From: an uncultured Prevotella sp.
Lineage (GTDB): Bacteria; Bacteroidota; Bacteroidia; Bacteroidales; Bacteroidaceae
Reading direction: 5' to 3'
Length of the DNA stretch: 13,251 nucleotides
Assembly: GCA_900319895.1 (NCBI GenBank)
Contig: ONQK01000108.1
Coordinates: 1-13,251, forward strand
Part shown: in pieces, positions 1 through 6,553 of the stretch
Layout of the letters: each line of letters opens with the position of its first letter
Numbering within the stretch: the first letter of the stretch is position 1
Notes under the pieces: generated by a model
The model's input: only the letters and a program-made list of their open reading frames with translations
Database searches by the model: none
What the model was told of the DNA's origin: nothing
Made by a program: the position numbers and the translations under genes

Positions 1-1025
1 GCAATGGCGAATTGATCGTATTGACCATCAGTGGGCCGGGCACTTATTATGATTATCGTGGGCAGGGCGCCGGATTTCAATACCTTTTGTGCGAGAGTTT
101 TGCTCAGCAAATAGGTGTGAAGTTGCGTGTGGAATTGTGCCGTGACACGGCCGAGCTGGTTCGGCGGCTGGTTTTGGGCGATGGTGATGTGATCATGTTT
201 CCATTGCATCGTCAGTCCGGAAATTCAGAAGGGTTGATCTATTGCGGCCCCAGTGTTGATTCTACACAAACCAGCTGGGCAGTGTCTTCAGGAAATCTGG
301 CGTTGGCAGACACGCTGAATCGCTGGTTCTCGCCGGCTTTGATAGCCCAGGTTCAGGAATTGGAGCGCCGCCAGCACTCCGGCCCGTCGGTGCGTCGCCG
401 TGTTTATGCGCCGATGCTGGATAAGTCTGGCGGAGTAATCTCCAAGTACGACGCTTATTTCAAGAAGTATGCTCCTGTTGCACGGTTGGACTGGCGCTTG
501 TTGGCGGCTCAATGCTACCAGGAGTCTTGTTTCGACCCAAATGCCGTTTCCTGGGCTGGCGCGCGCGGCTTGATGCAAATCATGCCAACCACTGCCAGCC
601 ACTTGGGCGTTGATGTCTCACAGCTGCATGACCCGGAAACAAATATTGAGGCTGCCGCCCGTTATATGCGCGAACTCTTGGGGCTGTTCAAGGATGTTGC
701 CAGCCCAATCGAGCGTCTTCATTTCGCACTTGCCAGTTATAATGGAGGCTTCCATCATATTCGTGATGCAATGGCATTGGCGAAGAAGGATGGTAAGAGC
801 CCTCATCTGTGGCAAGAGGTCTCGCCCTATGTGTTGAGGCTGAGCAGTGCGGAGTATTACACCGACCCGGTGGTAAGGCATGGTTACATGCGCGGTAGCG
901 AAACCGTTGACTACGTTGAGCGGATAAGGGCGAGGTGGCGGCAGTATGGTGGGGCTGCGGGCGGCGTCGGAGGAAAGATAAATTCCTCGCCTGTGCGAGC
1001 GACCAAAAAACACCGGTTTAAATAG
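1..1025 (+). CDS. mltF: MltF-like lytic transglycosylase, 5' end outside window
   Basis: Partial gene: the reading frame is open from base 3 and begins inside the protein (N-G-E-L-I-V-L-T), so the true start and any signal peptide lie upstream. The product should cleave peptidoglycan between MurNAc and GlcNAc in the periplasm or at the outer membrane. The first roughly 110 visible residues resemble the edges of a periplasmic solute-binding domain (TYYDYRGQGAGFQYLL early, TSWAVSSGNLALADTLNRWF later). An SLT domain follows. The likely catalytic Glu is in CYQESCFDP, with codon 522-524, followed by the hallmark GARGLMQIMPTTA, ETNIEAAARYM and ALASYNGG. The C-terminus is basic. Odd point: only about 20 residues separate the two solute-binding edges, where MltF proteins usually carry a whole second lobe. 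The family call is firm from the SLT motifs; the name mltF rests on the domain order. Confidence 0.88.
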   Translation, partial: NGELIVLTISGPGTYYDYRGQGAGFQYLLCESFAQQIGVKLRVELCRDTAELVRRLVLGDGDVIMFPLHRQSGNSEGLIYCGPSVDSTQTSWAVSSGNLALADTLNRWFSPALIAQVQELERRQHSGPSVRRRVYAPMLDKSGGVISKYDAYFKKYAPVARLDWRLLAAQCYQESCFDPNAVSWAGARGLMQIMPTTASHLGVDVSQLHDPETNIEAAARYMRELLGLFKDVASPIERLHFALASYNGGFHHIRDAMALAKKDGKSPHLWQEVSPYVLRLSSAEYYTDPVVRHGYMRGSETVDYVERIRARWRQYGGAAGGVGGKINSSPVRATKKHRFK

Positions 1026-1097
1026 CCGTAAAGACGGAAAAAGTGATGGGTTGGCTATAAATCTCGTGTGCAGGATGAAAAAAAAATGTTTCGATAA

Positions 1098-1126
1098 CAT
1101 TGTTTTAAAAAAACTTTGTAATTTTG
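1098..1126 (+). promoter_or_regulatory. Bacteroidetes-type promoter of the porin gene
   Basis: TAATTTTG at 1119-1126 matches the Bacteroidetes -7 consensus TAnnTTTG. CATTGTTTT at 1098-1106 supplies a -33-like TTG. The porin ATG lies 23 bases downstream. The 13-mer ATAACATTGTTTT (1094-1106) recurs exactly at 5027-5039, in front of the lipoprotein promoter. Confidence 0.65.
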
Positions 1127-1149
1127 CAGCCGAAAAAATAGAAAAAACA

Positions 1150-2175
1150 ATGAAGCAATTTGGATTTAGTTTGTTCTTCTTATTGTTGTTTTGTGTAACA
1201 ACCCTGGCGCAGGAGAACAAAGTGTTGAATTTACAGGTGGAGGCTCGTGGCGACTACCAGCGTGAGTATGTTGATGGCGAGGCAATGAAGGACAACAGTG
1301 GTTTTAAGGGGAAATATTTTACCGTGAACGTCAGCGGTGACATCTCGGAGAAATTTTCTTACAAATTCAGCCATCGCTTGAACAAATACAGCTCAAACAG
1401 CAGTTTTTTTGATGCCACAGACGTATTATATGTGGACTATAAGCCCACGGATGCCATTACGCTGTCTGCGGGAAAGCAGGTGGTGCTCATTGGCGGATAC
1501 GAGTACGACCGTGCCCCGATAGACCTGTATTTCTGTTCAGAATATTGGCACAACGTCCCTTGTTACATGTGGGGCGGAAGTGTAGAATATAAACTGCCCA
1601 ATGAGAAAGACAAGTTCCTTTTCCAATTCTGCGAAAGCCCGTTCCGCAGTTACCATCCCAACAGCGACATGTATTCTTACAACTTGGCATGGTACGGCAC
1701 ACACGGCTTTTACAATGCAATCTGGTCGCTCAACATGCTTGAATATGCCGAAGGAAAGTATATTAGCTATTTGGCACTGGGCAATGAGTTTTGTTTTAAC
1801 GACAAAGTAAAGCTGCAGCTTGACTTCATGAATCGCGCATCGAGCGGGCACAGTTATTTCTTCAAGAATTGCTCGTTTGTCGGCGAGCTGTCCTACCGTC
1901 CAATCGAGCAGCTGAATATTTTTGCAAAGGCATCCTACGATGTCAATCATACCAATACCGCGTCCGACTATTGTGTGATGGACAATACAGAACTCACCTC
2001 TGTCGGCGGCGGCATCGAATATTTCCCATTGCCCAACCATGATTTCCGCCTGCATGCCAACGGCAGTTACACCTGGGGAAAAAACGGCAACCCAGACGGA
2101 GTGTTGCAAAACAAGCAAACCTATATAGACTTTGGCATGACCTGGAAAATGGACATTTGGTCATTGAAACGATAA
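1150..2175 (+). CDS. OprO/OprP-like outer-membrane porin
   Basis: The 341-residue protein starts MKQFGFSLFFLLLFCVTTLAQ, a clear signal peptide probably cut after LAQ. I chose the ATG at 1150 because it gives this signal peptide and lies just after a promoter; an in-frame extension back to 1051 would be non-signal sequence running through that promoter. The mature part is rich in alternating aromatic and polar strands (for example KYFTVNVSGDI, LNIFAKASYDV, DFRLHANGSYTW) with conserved YDRAPIDLYF and a basic C-terminus. This fits a beta-barrel of the phosphate-selective porin O/P superfamily as found in Bacteroidales. The transported solute cannot be told from sequence. The next gene begins 43 bases downstream on the same strand, so the two may be cotranscribed. 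Confidence 0.75.
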   Translation: MKQFGFSLFFLLLFCVTTLAQENKVLNLQVEARGDYQREYVDGEAMKDNSGFKGKYFTVNVSGDISEKFSYKFSHRLNKYSSNSSFFDATDVLYVDYKPTDAITLSAGKQVVLIGGYEYDRAPIDLYFCSEYWHNVPCYMWGGSVEYKLPNEKDKFLFQFCESPFRSYHPNSDMYSYNLAWYGTHGFYNAIWSLNMLEYAEGKYISYLALGNEFCFNDKVKLQLDFMNRASSGHSYFFKNCSFVGELSYRPIEQLNIFAKASYDVNHTNTASDYCVMDNTELTSVGGGIEYFPLPNHDFRLHANGSYTWGKNGNPDGVLQNKQTYIDFGMTWKMDIWSLKR

Positions 2176-2218
2176 ATTTTAAGGTAGAAACAAAAAAGAG
2201 ACTTTAAAGAGGGTGAAA

Positions 2219-3376
2219 ATGGAAGCATTGAAAAGTATTTGGAGAAAAATTCCTTCGGGAATCGTCTGTCTGCTCATCGTCCTGGGGCTGTTCATGTACA
2301 TGGGGTCGATAATGGGAGCTGCCAACATGCTCAACACCGTTATGAAAACAGCGCACGACCTTTTGCTCAACACTGTGTTCTATTTGATGGGAATTTGCGT
2401 CATCACAGGCGCCATCGGCAAGTTGTTCGTGGAGTTCGGAGTGGTCGACCTGCTGGAAAAAATCCTGCGTCCCATGATGCGCCCTTTGTTCAACCTGCCC
2501 GGCGTGGCATCGCTGGGGGCAGTTATGACATTCCTGTCAGACAATCCGGCCATCATCTCGTTGTCAAAGGATGTACGGTTTAAAAGCTATTTCAAAAAAT
2601 ACCAGTTCATCTCGTTGACAAATTTTGGAACGGCTTTCGGGATGGGGCTAATCGTCATCATTTTTATGATAGGACAAGGCTATTATGTCGCTCCGTTCAT
2701 AGGGCTCTTAGGCGCTTTCTTCGGATGTATAGTGTCGACGCGGCTGATGCAGCGCTTTGTCATCAAGGCCTATCCGAGCTATGCGGAGGAAAATGCAGCA
2801 GAAGTACTTGCGGCAGATGAAGATATTACCCATAATCCAGCCATTGAGGAGACTTCGGTTTTTACACGCACGCTGAACTCATTGCTTGACGGTGGCCGCT
2901 CTGGCGTTGATGTCGGGCTGTCCATCATTCCAGGTGTCCTGATCATTTCAACGCTGGTCATGATGCTCACTTTCGGCGCAGACAGTGCCGCGGGCGGATA
3001 TACTGGCGCAGCCTATCAAGGCGTTGAGCTGCTGCCAAGGTTGGCTGAAAAAATAAACTTTGTCTTCCAGTTCCTTTTTGGATTTACCGATTCTCACCAG
3101 ATTGCTTTCCCCATCACGGCCTTGGGGGCAGTAGGTGCTGCCTTGGGACTTGTGCCCAATTTCATGCAGCAGGGGTGGATCGACGGCAATGCCATTGCTG
3201 TGTTTACGGCCATTGGAATGTGCTGGAGCGGCTATTTGAGCACACACACAGCCATGCTCGATTCGCTAGGTTATCGGGAACTTACCCCCAAAGCCATCAT
3301 CTCGCATACCATAGGCGGACTTGTCGCTGCCATCGTGGCGCATGGCGCTTTCCTTGTCTATGAGTTGCTGTTTTGA
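2219..3376 (+). CDS. GATE/nucleoside-recognition domain membrane protein
   Basis: 385 residues, strongly hydrophobic, with many predicted membrane segments spread over the whole length. Two related stretches carry the feel of the GATE (nucleoside recognition, SpmA/SpmB/YjiH-like) domain: FNLPGVASLGAVMTFLSDN around residues 90-110, and TDSHQIAFPITALGAVG in the last third. A charged, less conserved cytoplasmic-like loop (YAEENAAEVLAADEDITHN) lies near the middle. The start is taken at ATG 2219; a GTG six bases earlier (2213) is in frame and cannot be excluded. It may belong to the group annotated as CD0519/CD1768-type membrane proteins, but I recall that name only tentatively. Function and substrate are unknown. 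It follows the porin by 43 bases and is probably in the same transcript. Confidence 0.72.
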   Translation: MEALKSIWRKIPSGIVCLLIVLGLFMYMGSIMGAANMLNTVMKTAHDLLLNTVFYLMGICVITGAIGKLFVEFGVVDLLEKILRPMMRPLFNLPGVASLGAVMTFLSDNPAIISLSKDVRFKSYFKKYQFISLTNFGTAFGMGLIVIIFMIGQGYYVAPFIGLLGAFFGCIVSTRLMQRFVIKAYPSYAEENAAEVLAADEDITHNPAIEETSVFTRTLNSLLDGGRSGVDVGLSIIPGVLIISTLVMMLTFGADSAAGGYTGAAYQGVELLPRLAEKINFVFQFLFGFTDSHQIAFPITALGAVGAALGLVPNFMQQGWIDGNAIAVFTAIGMCWSGYLSTHTAMLDSLGYRELTPKAIISHTIGGLVAAIVAHGAFLVYELLF

Positions 3377-3387
3377 CTAAAAAAACA

Positions 3388-3408
3388 AAATTTGTCTTTG
3401 GCAAATTT
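3388..3408 (+). terminator. Weak AT-rich hairpin after the membrane protein gene
   Basis: AAATTTG (3388-3394) and CAAATTT (3402-3408) form a 7-bp inverted repeat around a 7-base loop, 11 bases after the stop of the upstream gene. There is an A-run before it but no good T-run after it. It may help end or trim the transcript; the much longer stem at 3432-3480 is the stronger candidate. Confidence 0.35.
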
Positions 3409-3431
3409 CGATATGTAGTTTAAAGGCTGTT

Positions 3432-3480
3432 TACATGTCAGGCGGGGAGATGTGCCCTAAATCTCCCCGCCTGACATGTA
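3432..3480. terminator. Perfect 20-bp inverted repeat between convergent genes
   Basis: Arms at 3432-3451 and 3461-3480 are exact reverse complements around a 9-base loop (GTGCCCTAA). The core is GC-rich (GGCGGGGAGAT). It lies between the convergent membrane-protein gene (ends 3376) and rfbC (ends 3512), the right place for a two-way transcription stop. Neither side has a strong U-run: the + side continues TCGTTTTG. Factor-assisted termination, RNA end protection, or a small dispersed repeat element are all possible. Confidence 0.55.
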
Positions 3481-3511
3481 TCGTTTTGTGGACATTCAAA
3501 AAACGGTGTCT

Positions 3512-4057
3512 TCAAAAAACTTCCGCCTCGTTTAACTCCACGCCCCTCTTGTCTTTTTCGCTGAGGCTGATGTCGTTGATGTCAATAGGCCATTGGATGT
3601 TGATGGTCGGATCGTTCCAGGCAATTGAGGCCTCGTGCTCAGGGGCATAGACATTGTCTACCTTATAGGCAAATACTGCCGTTTCGCTCAAGACGAGAAA
3701 TCCGTGCGCAAAACCGCGTGGCACAAACAGCTGCCGCTTGTTTTCATCGCTCAACTCAATGGCGAAATGCCTGCCAAAAGTGGATGAGTCTTTGCGCAGG
3801 TCAACCGCCACATCCAACACGCGCCCTTGAATGACGCGCACCAACTTAGCTTGTGAGAATCCCCCTTTTTGGTAATGTAGGCCACGCAATACGCCGTAAC
3901 TCGATTTCGACTCGTTGTCTTGGATAAAATGCGTGTCGCTGACATGTGCGTTGAAGTCTTTTTCATTCCATGTCTCCAAAAAATAGCCCCTGGCATCCTT
4001 AAAGACACGGGGCTCAAGGACATACAGCCCTTCTATCTCAGTCTTGATGTATTGCAT
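3512..4057 (-). CDS. rfbC: dTDP-4-dehydrorhamnose 3,5-epimerase
   Basis: 181 residues, the usual size of RmlC/RfbC. The cytoplasmic enzyme epimerises dTDP-4-keto-6-deoxyglucose at C3 and C5 on the way to dTDP-L-rhamnose, used in surface polysaccharides. Visible family motifs are RGYFLETWNEKDF (residues 23-35), GVLRGLHYQ with the likely catalytic base His61, KLVRVIQGRVLDVAVDLR (71-88), FVPRGFAHGFLVLSE (111-125) and YKVDNVYAPEHE (131-142). Tyr131 and Asp169 fall where the family has its catalytic Tyr and the Asp of the His-Asp pair. The start at 4057 (MQYIKTEIEGLYVLEP) matches the normal family N-terminus. No rfbA, rfbB or rfbD neighbours are present, so the gene stands alone here. It is divergent from trmO. 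Confidence 0.95.
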   Translation of the reverse strand: MQYIKTEIEGLYVLEPRVFKDARGYFLETWNEKDFNAHVSDTHFIQDNESKSSYGVLRGLHYQKGGFSQAKLVRVIQGRVLDVAVDLRKDSSTFGRHFAIELSDENKRQLFVPRGFAHGFLVLSETAVFAYKVDNVYAPEHEASIAWNDPTINIQWPIDINDISLSEKDKRGVELNEAEVF

Positions 4058-4080
4058 TGTGAATCTTTGTTTATTTCATG

Positions 4081-4088
4081 CAAAAGTA
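4081..4088 (-). promoter_or_regulatory. -7 promoter element for rfbC
   Basis: On the minus strand this reads TACTTTTG followed by CA, matching TAnnTTTG. It lies 23 bases upstream of the rfbC start codon. No convincing -33 TTG is visible at the expected distance. The trmO side of this 100-base divergent region shows no clear match. Confidence 0.55.
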
Positions 4089-4157
4089 CAAAATTTATTT
4101 GCTTTTTTGAACAGTTATGCCGAAATTTGCAAAAAAATATTCAGAAAATCGTTCGTC

Positions 4158-4865
4158 ATGCATGTAGAATTGGAACCCATAGCATATTTTCAGTCGCCGT
4201 TCAGCTCAAAATTTGGGATACCCCGGCAGAGCGGCCAGGTGCCGTCGTTGGTCGGGAAAATCGTTTTTGAACCGGGATTCAGGAATGCGGAAGCCTTGCG
4301 TGGATTGGAAGGTTTTGACTATTTGTGGCTCATCTGGGGCTTCTCGGCAAACTCCCATGCCTCTGCTCATCTGACCGTCCGCCCGCCGCGCCTTGGCGGA
4401 AATGTGCGAATGGGGGTGTTCGCCACACGCTCTCCTTTCCGTCCCAATCCGATAGGTTTGTCGTCAGTGAAAATCGCCCGCATTGACTACGATGCTCCCG
4501 AGGCACCCGTTGTTTGTGTCAAAGGTGCCGACCTCATGGACGGGACTCCTATATTCGACATAAAACCCTACTTGGCCTATACGGATGCACATCCCGAGGC
4601 AAGGTGCGGATTTGTTGATCAAACCGAGTGGAAGAAACTTCACGTCAAGCTTTGCGAGAAGGTGAAAAACAACTTCACAGAGCAGCAGCAGGAAATGTTG
4701 TGCCGAGTGTTGGAGCTGGATCCCCGCCCGCATTACCACAATGATGAAGGGCGGATTTATGGCATGTCTTTTGAAGGGTGTGACGTCCGATTCACGGTGT
4801 CGTCAAAAAATGAATTGAATGTTCTGGATGTCAGGCCAATTAGGGGACAGGAAGAGGTGTATTGA
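4158..4865 (+). CDS. trmO: tRNA (adenine37-N6)-methyltransferase TrmO (TsaA/YaeB family)
   Basis: 235 residues from ATG 4158, about the length I recall for E. coli TrmO. The family uses S-adenosylmethionine to N6-methylate t6A37 in tRNA-Thr(GGU), a fine-tuning of decoding. Diagnostic motifs are AYFQSPFSSKFGIPRQSG (residues 9-26), LEGFDYLWLIWGF (50-62), VFATRSPFRPNPIGLS (87-102) and DLMDGTPIFDIKPYLAYTDA (125-144), followed by a C-terminal domain with LELDPRPHYHND. I placed the start at 4158 because MHVELEPIAYFQSPF matches the family N-terminus; upstream in-frame sequence is AT-rich intergenic DNA. It is divergent from rfbC and shows no obvious operon partner. Confidence 0.93.
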   Translation: MHVELEPIAYFQSPFSSKFGIPRQSGQVPSLVGKIVFEPGFRNAEALRGLEGFDYLWLIWGFSANSHASAHLTVRPPRLGGNVRMGVFATRSPFRPNPIGLSSVKIARIDYDAPEAPVVCVKGADLMDGTPIFDIKPYLAYTDAHPEARCGFVDQTEWKKLHVKLCEKVKNNFTEQQQEMLCRVLELDPRPHYHNDEGRIYGMSFEGCDVRFTVSSKNELNVLDVRPIRGQEEVY

Positions 4866-5031
4866 AGACCATTTTGTGTCAAAAAATTTGTGTGATGACC
4901 GAAAACGATGAGCTAACCTACGGATTTGCTGCTTAAAATGTGAATAAAAGCCGAAAAATACACACATTTCCTATGTCCAATCCCTTTCCAAACCATTCGA
5001 TTTTAAGTTAAAAAACATTAATAAAAATAAC
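4866..5031. other. AT-rich intergenic stretch without a recognisable gene
   Basis: No supported coding region lies between trmO and the lipoprotein promoter. The longest ATG frame read here on the + strand is 13 codons (MTENDELTYGFAA). I found no clear hairpin terminator for trmO. The right end turns very A/T-rich and leads into the promoter at 5032-5058. Confidence 0.5.
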
Positions 5032-5058
5032 ATTGTTTTGAAACAATTTTTATATTTG
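5032..5058 (+). promoter_or_regulatory. Promoter of the lipoprotein gene with an embedded palindrome
   Basis: TATATTTG at 5051-5058 matches the TAnnTTTG element, and ATTGTTT at 5032-5038 holds the -33-like TTG. That ATTGTTT and AAACAAT at 5041-5047 form a perfect 7-bp inverted repeat with a 2-base spacer, ending three bases before the -7 element. It is placed where a repressor would block polymerase, so it may be an operator; that is inference. A 51-base leader follows, ending in AAAGGAG (5097-5103), six bases before the ATG. Such a strong Shine-Dalgarno is uncommon in this phylum. Confidence 0.6.
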
Positions 5059-5109
5059 CAACGTTTTATTTATCTAAATTATCAAGTAACAACAGTAAAG
5101 GAGAAAGTT

Positions 5110-5724
5110 ATGAAAAAGATTTTTCTTATGGTCTTTGCAGCCGCTGGGCTGATGTTTGCAAGCTGTGGCAACAAAACCAATGCCGAGGCAGAAGTGACGG
5201 ATTCGTTGGCAACGAACTTGGAGATGGAAGCTGACGAGGCCGCCGCCGACCTCATCAGCCAGTTGAAAGAGAAGTTGAACCTTGGTGATGCCGACGGTAT
5301 TTCCGCCTTGATTGGGACAGCCAAAGCGAAAATCGCGGAGCTTGTAGGCAACAATCCGGAAATTGCGAAGCAGTATTTGGAAAAGATTCAAGGATTTTTG
5401 AAAGAAAATGCTGACAACATCAAGAATGTTATTGGCGACAATGCCGCACTTGCTACGGCAATAGATGGTTTCGCCAACCTTCCGGCAGAAGGTGTGGACA
5501 AGTTCCTTGGATTGACAGACGCAGTGGAGAATGCAGGCAAAGATGTGAAAGAAGCGGCTGAAAATGCGGTTGACAATGCCCAAAAAGCCGTTGAGAACAA
5601 GACCAATGAGGCGGTAAGCCATGCAAAGGAAAAGGCTGCGGAGAAAATCAACAACGCAGCTGAGAAGACCAATGAGGCAGTGAATGAGGCTGCTGAAAAG
5701 GCGGCGAAGAAAATAGGCCTTTAA
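5110..5724 (+). CDS. Lipoprotein with C-terminal 11-residue helical repeats
   Basis: 204 residues. It begins MKKIFLMVFAAAGLMFASC, a signal peptide with a lipobox, so Cys19 should be lipidated and the protein anchored in the inner or outer membrane. The start at 5110 is fixed by AAAGGAG six bases upstream and by the signal peptide. Residues 40-135 look alpha-helical (for example DLISQLKEKLNLGDADG, IAKQYLEKIQGFLKENADN). Residues 149-203 form five tandem 11-residue units rich in Ala, Glu, Lys and Asn, such as AVENKTNEAVS and NAAEKTNEAVN; the two 22-residue pairs resemble each other most. This pattern gives an amphipathic helix like group 3 LEA proteins or apolipoproteins. I do not recognise a named family and assign no function. 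It has its own promoter and is followed by a terminator hairpin, so it is monocistronic. Confidence 0.85.
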   Translation: MKKIFLMVFAAAGLMFASCGNKTNAEAEVTDSLATNLEMEADEAAADLISQLKEKLNLGDADGISALIGTAKAKIAELVGNNPEIAKQYLEKIQGFLKENADNIKNVIGDNAALATAIDGFANLPAEGVDKFLGLTDAVENAGKDVKEAAENAVDNAQKAVENKTNEAVSHAKEKAAEKINNAAEKTNEAVNEAAEKAAKKIGL

Positions 5725-5754
5725 TACATATTATTTAAAAAGAATATTCCTTCC

Positions 5755-5792
5755 AAGTCTGCTGTGTCTGAAATATGGACATGGCAGATTTT
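5755..5792. terminator. Terminator hairpin between lipoprotein gene and maf
   Basis: The arms 5755-5768 and 5778-5791 pair over 14 positions, counting G-U pairs, around a 9-base loop. On the + strand four T residues (5789-5792) close the stem, 30 bases after the lipoprotein stop codon. On the minus strand the stem is followed within about 25 bases by a short T-run, so it could also stop transcripts from maf. The position between convergent genes supports a two-way terminator. Confidence 0.6.
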
Positions 5793-5851
5793 CATGTCTT
5801 CCGGCGAAGGCCTCACCCCTATTTTTTGCTCATGCAGTAGGCTTGACACCT

Positions 5852-6427
5852 TCAAATTGCGCCCATTTGTTGTAATTCTTGGTAAATGCGCTGTACGGGA
5901 AAACCGACGACGTTGAAATAGCTGCCATGGAGCGCCTTTACACCAATGTAGCCGATCCACTCTTGAATGCCGTAAGCCCCGGCCTTGTCCAGCGGCTGAT
6001 ATTTTTCCACATAATAGTCGATCTCTGTGTCGCTCAATTGCTTAAAGCTCACGTCTGTGGTTACGGAAAAAGACTTTTGTAGAGCTGTTGTCGACAGACA
6101 AACGCCCGTTATCACCTGATGGGTACGATGGCTCAAAAGTTTCAACATGCGTCTGGCATCTGCTTTGTCTACTGGCTTTCCAAGAATCAAGTCACCGGCC
6201 ACCACGATGGTGTCTGCCGTGATGACCAGTTCCGTTTCCGTGATGGTTGGCATATAAGCCCTCGCCTTCTTTTCTGCAATAAATACAGCTGTTTGTTCAG
6301 GTGTTAAATCTGCCGGGAAATCTTCTGCAATGTCCTCTATGACACGCACCTCGAAAGGTAAGTCCAAATGCGAGAAAAGTTCGCGGCGGCGTGGCGACTG
6401 GCTTGCCAAAATGAGTTGGTATTTCAT
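5852..6427 (-). CDS. maf: Maf family nucleoside triphosphate pyrophosphatase
   Basis: 191 residues, normal for Maf proteins. The family hydrolyses dTTP, UTP and modified pyrimidine triphosphates to monophosphates and pyrophosphate, a nucleotide-pool house-cleaning role. The N-terminal signature ILASQSPRRRELF (residues 6-18) holds Ser9 and the Arg cluster. Other conserved points are Glu33, AEKKA with Lys53, ITADTIVV with the catalytic Asp72, GKPVDKADARRML (83-95), THQVITGVCL (102-111) and DKAGAYGIQEW (147-157) with Gln155. The AYGIQEW motif suits the dTTP/UTP subgroup (YhdE-like). It follows kdsC on the same strand after a 126-base gap in which I find no clear TAnnTTTG element, so the two may share a transcript. 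Confidence 0.95.
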   Translation of the reverse strand: MKYQLILASQSPRRRELFSHLDLPFEVRVIEDIAEDFPADLTPEQTAVFIAEKKARAYMPTITETELVITADTIVVAGDLILGKPVDKADARRMLKLLSHRTHQVITGVCLSTTALQKSFSVTTDVSFKQLSDTEIDYYVEKYQPLDKAGAYGIQEWIGYIGVKALHGSYFNVVGFPVQRIYQELQQMGAI

Positions 6428-6553
6428 CTTTTTCTTCTTTTTACTTCATTTGTTTTCATTGTTTTTTAGAGTCAATCGGCAAATGCAAATAAATTGTTCG
6501 CAAATCCGGCGGAAAATGTTCAGCAAGCGCTTGTGTTTAACGCTCGAAATGTC

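Noticed and set aside
1022..1058. ATAGCC/GGCTAT inverted repeat after the transglycosylase gene
   Set aside because: Only 6 bp with a 25-base loop and no T-run; not convincing as a terminator.
1051..1149. N-terminal extension of the porin gene
   Set aside because: The extension would place the promoter element inside the coding region and hide the signal peptide starting at 1150.
618..1220. 200-codon open frame on the minus strand
   Set aside because: It runs antisense to the SLT domain and across the porin promoter, and its translation resembles no protein I know.
1537..2118. 193-codon minus-strand frame inside the porin gene
   Set aside because: Antisense shadow of a well-supported beta-barrel gene; no recognisable motif.
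4044..4157. Extension of trmO upstream of 4158
   Set aside because: The added residues overlap the divergent promoter region and do not match the TrmO N-terminus.
4907..4936. 13-codon frame MTENDELTYGFAA
   Set aside because: Too short, with no ribosome binding site, promoter or terminator to support it.
5074..5622. 182-codon minus-strand frame opposite the lipoprotein gene
   Set aside because: It arises from the repetitive, Ala/Glu/Lys-rich codons of the sense gene; no signal or domain is seen.
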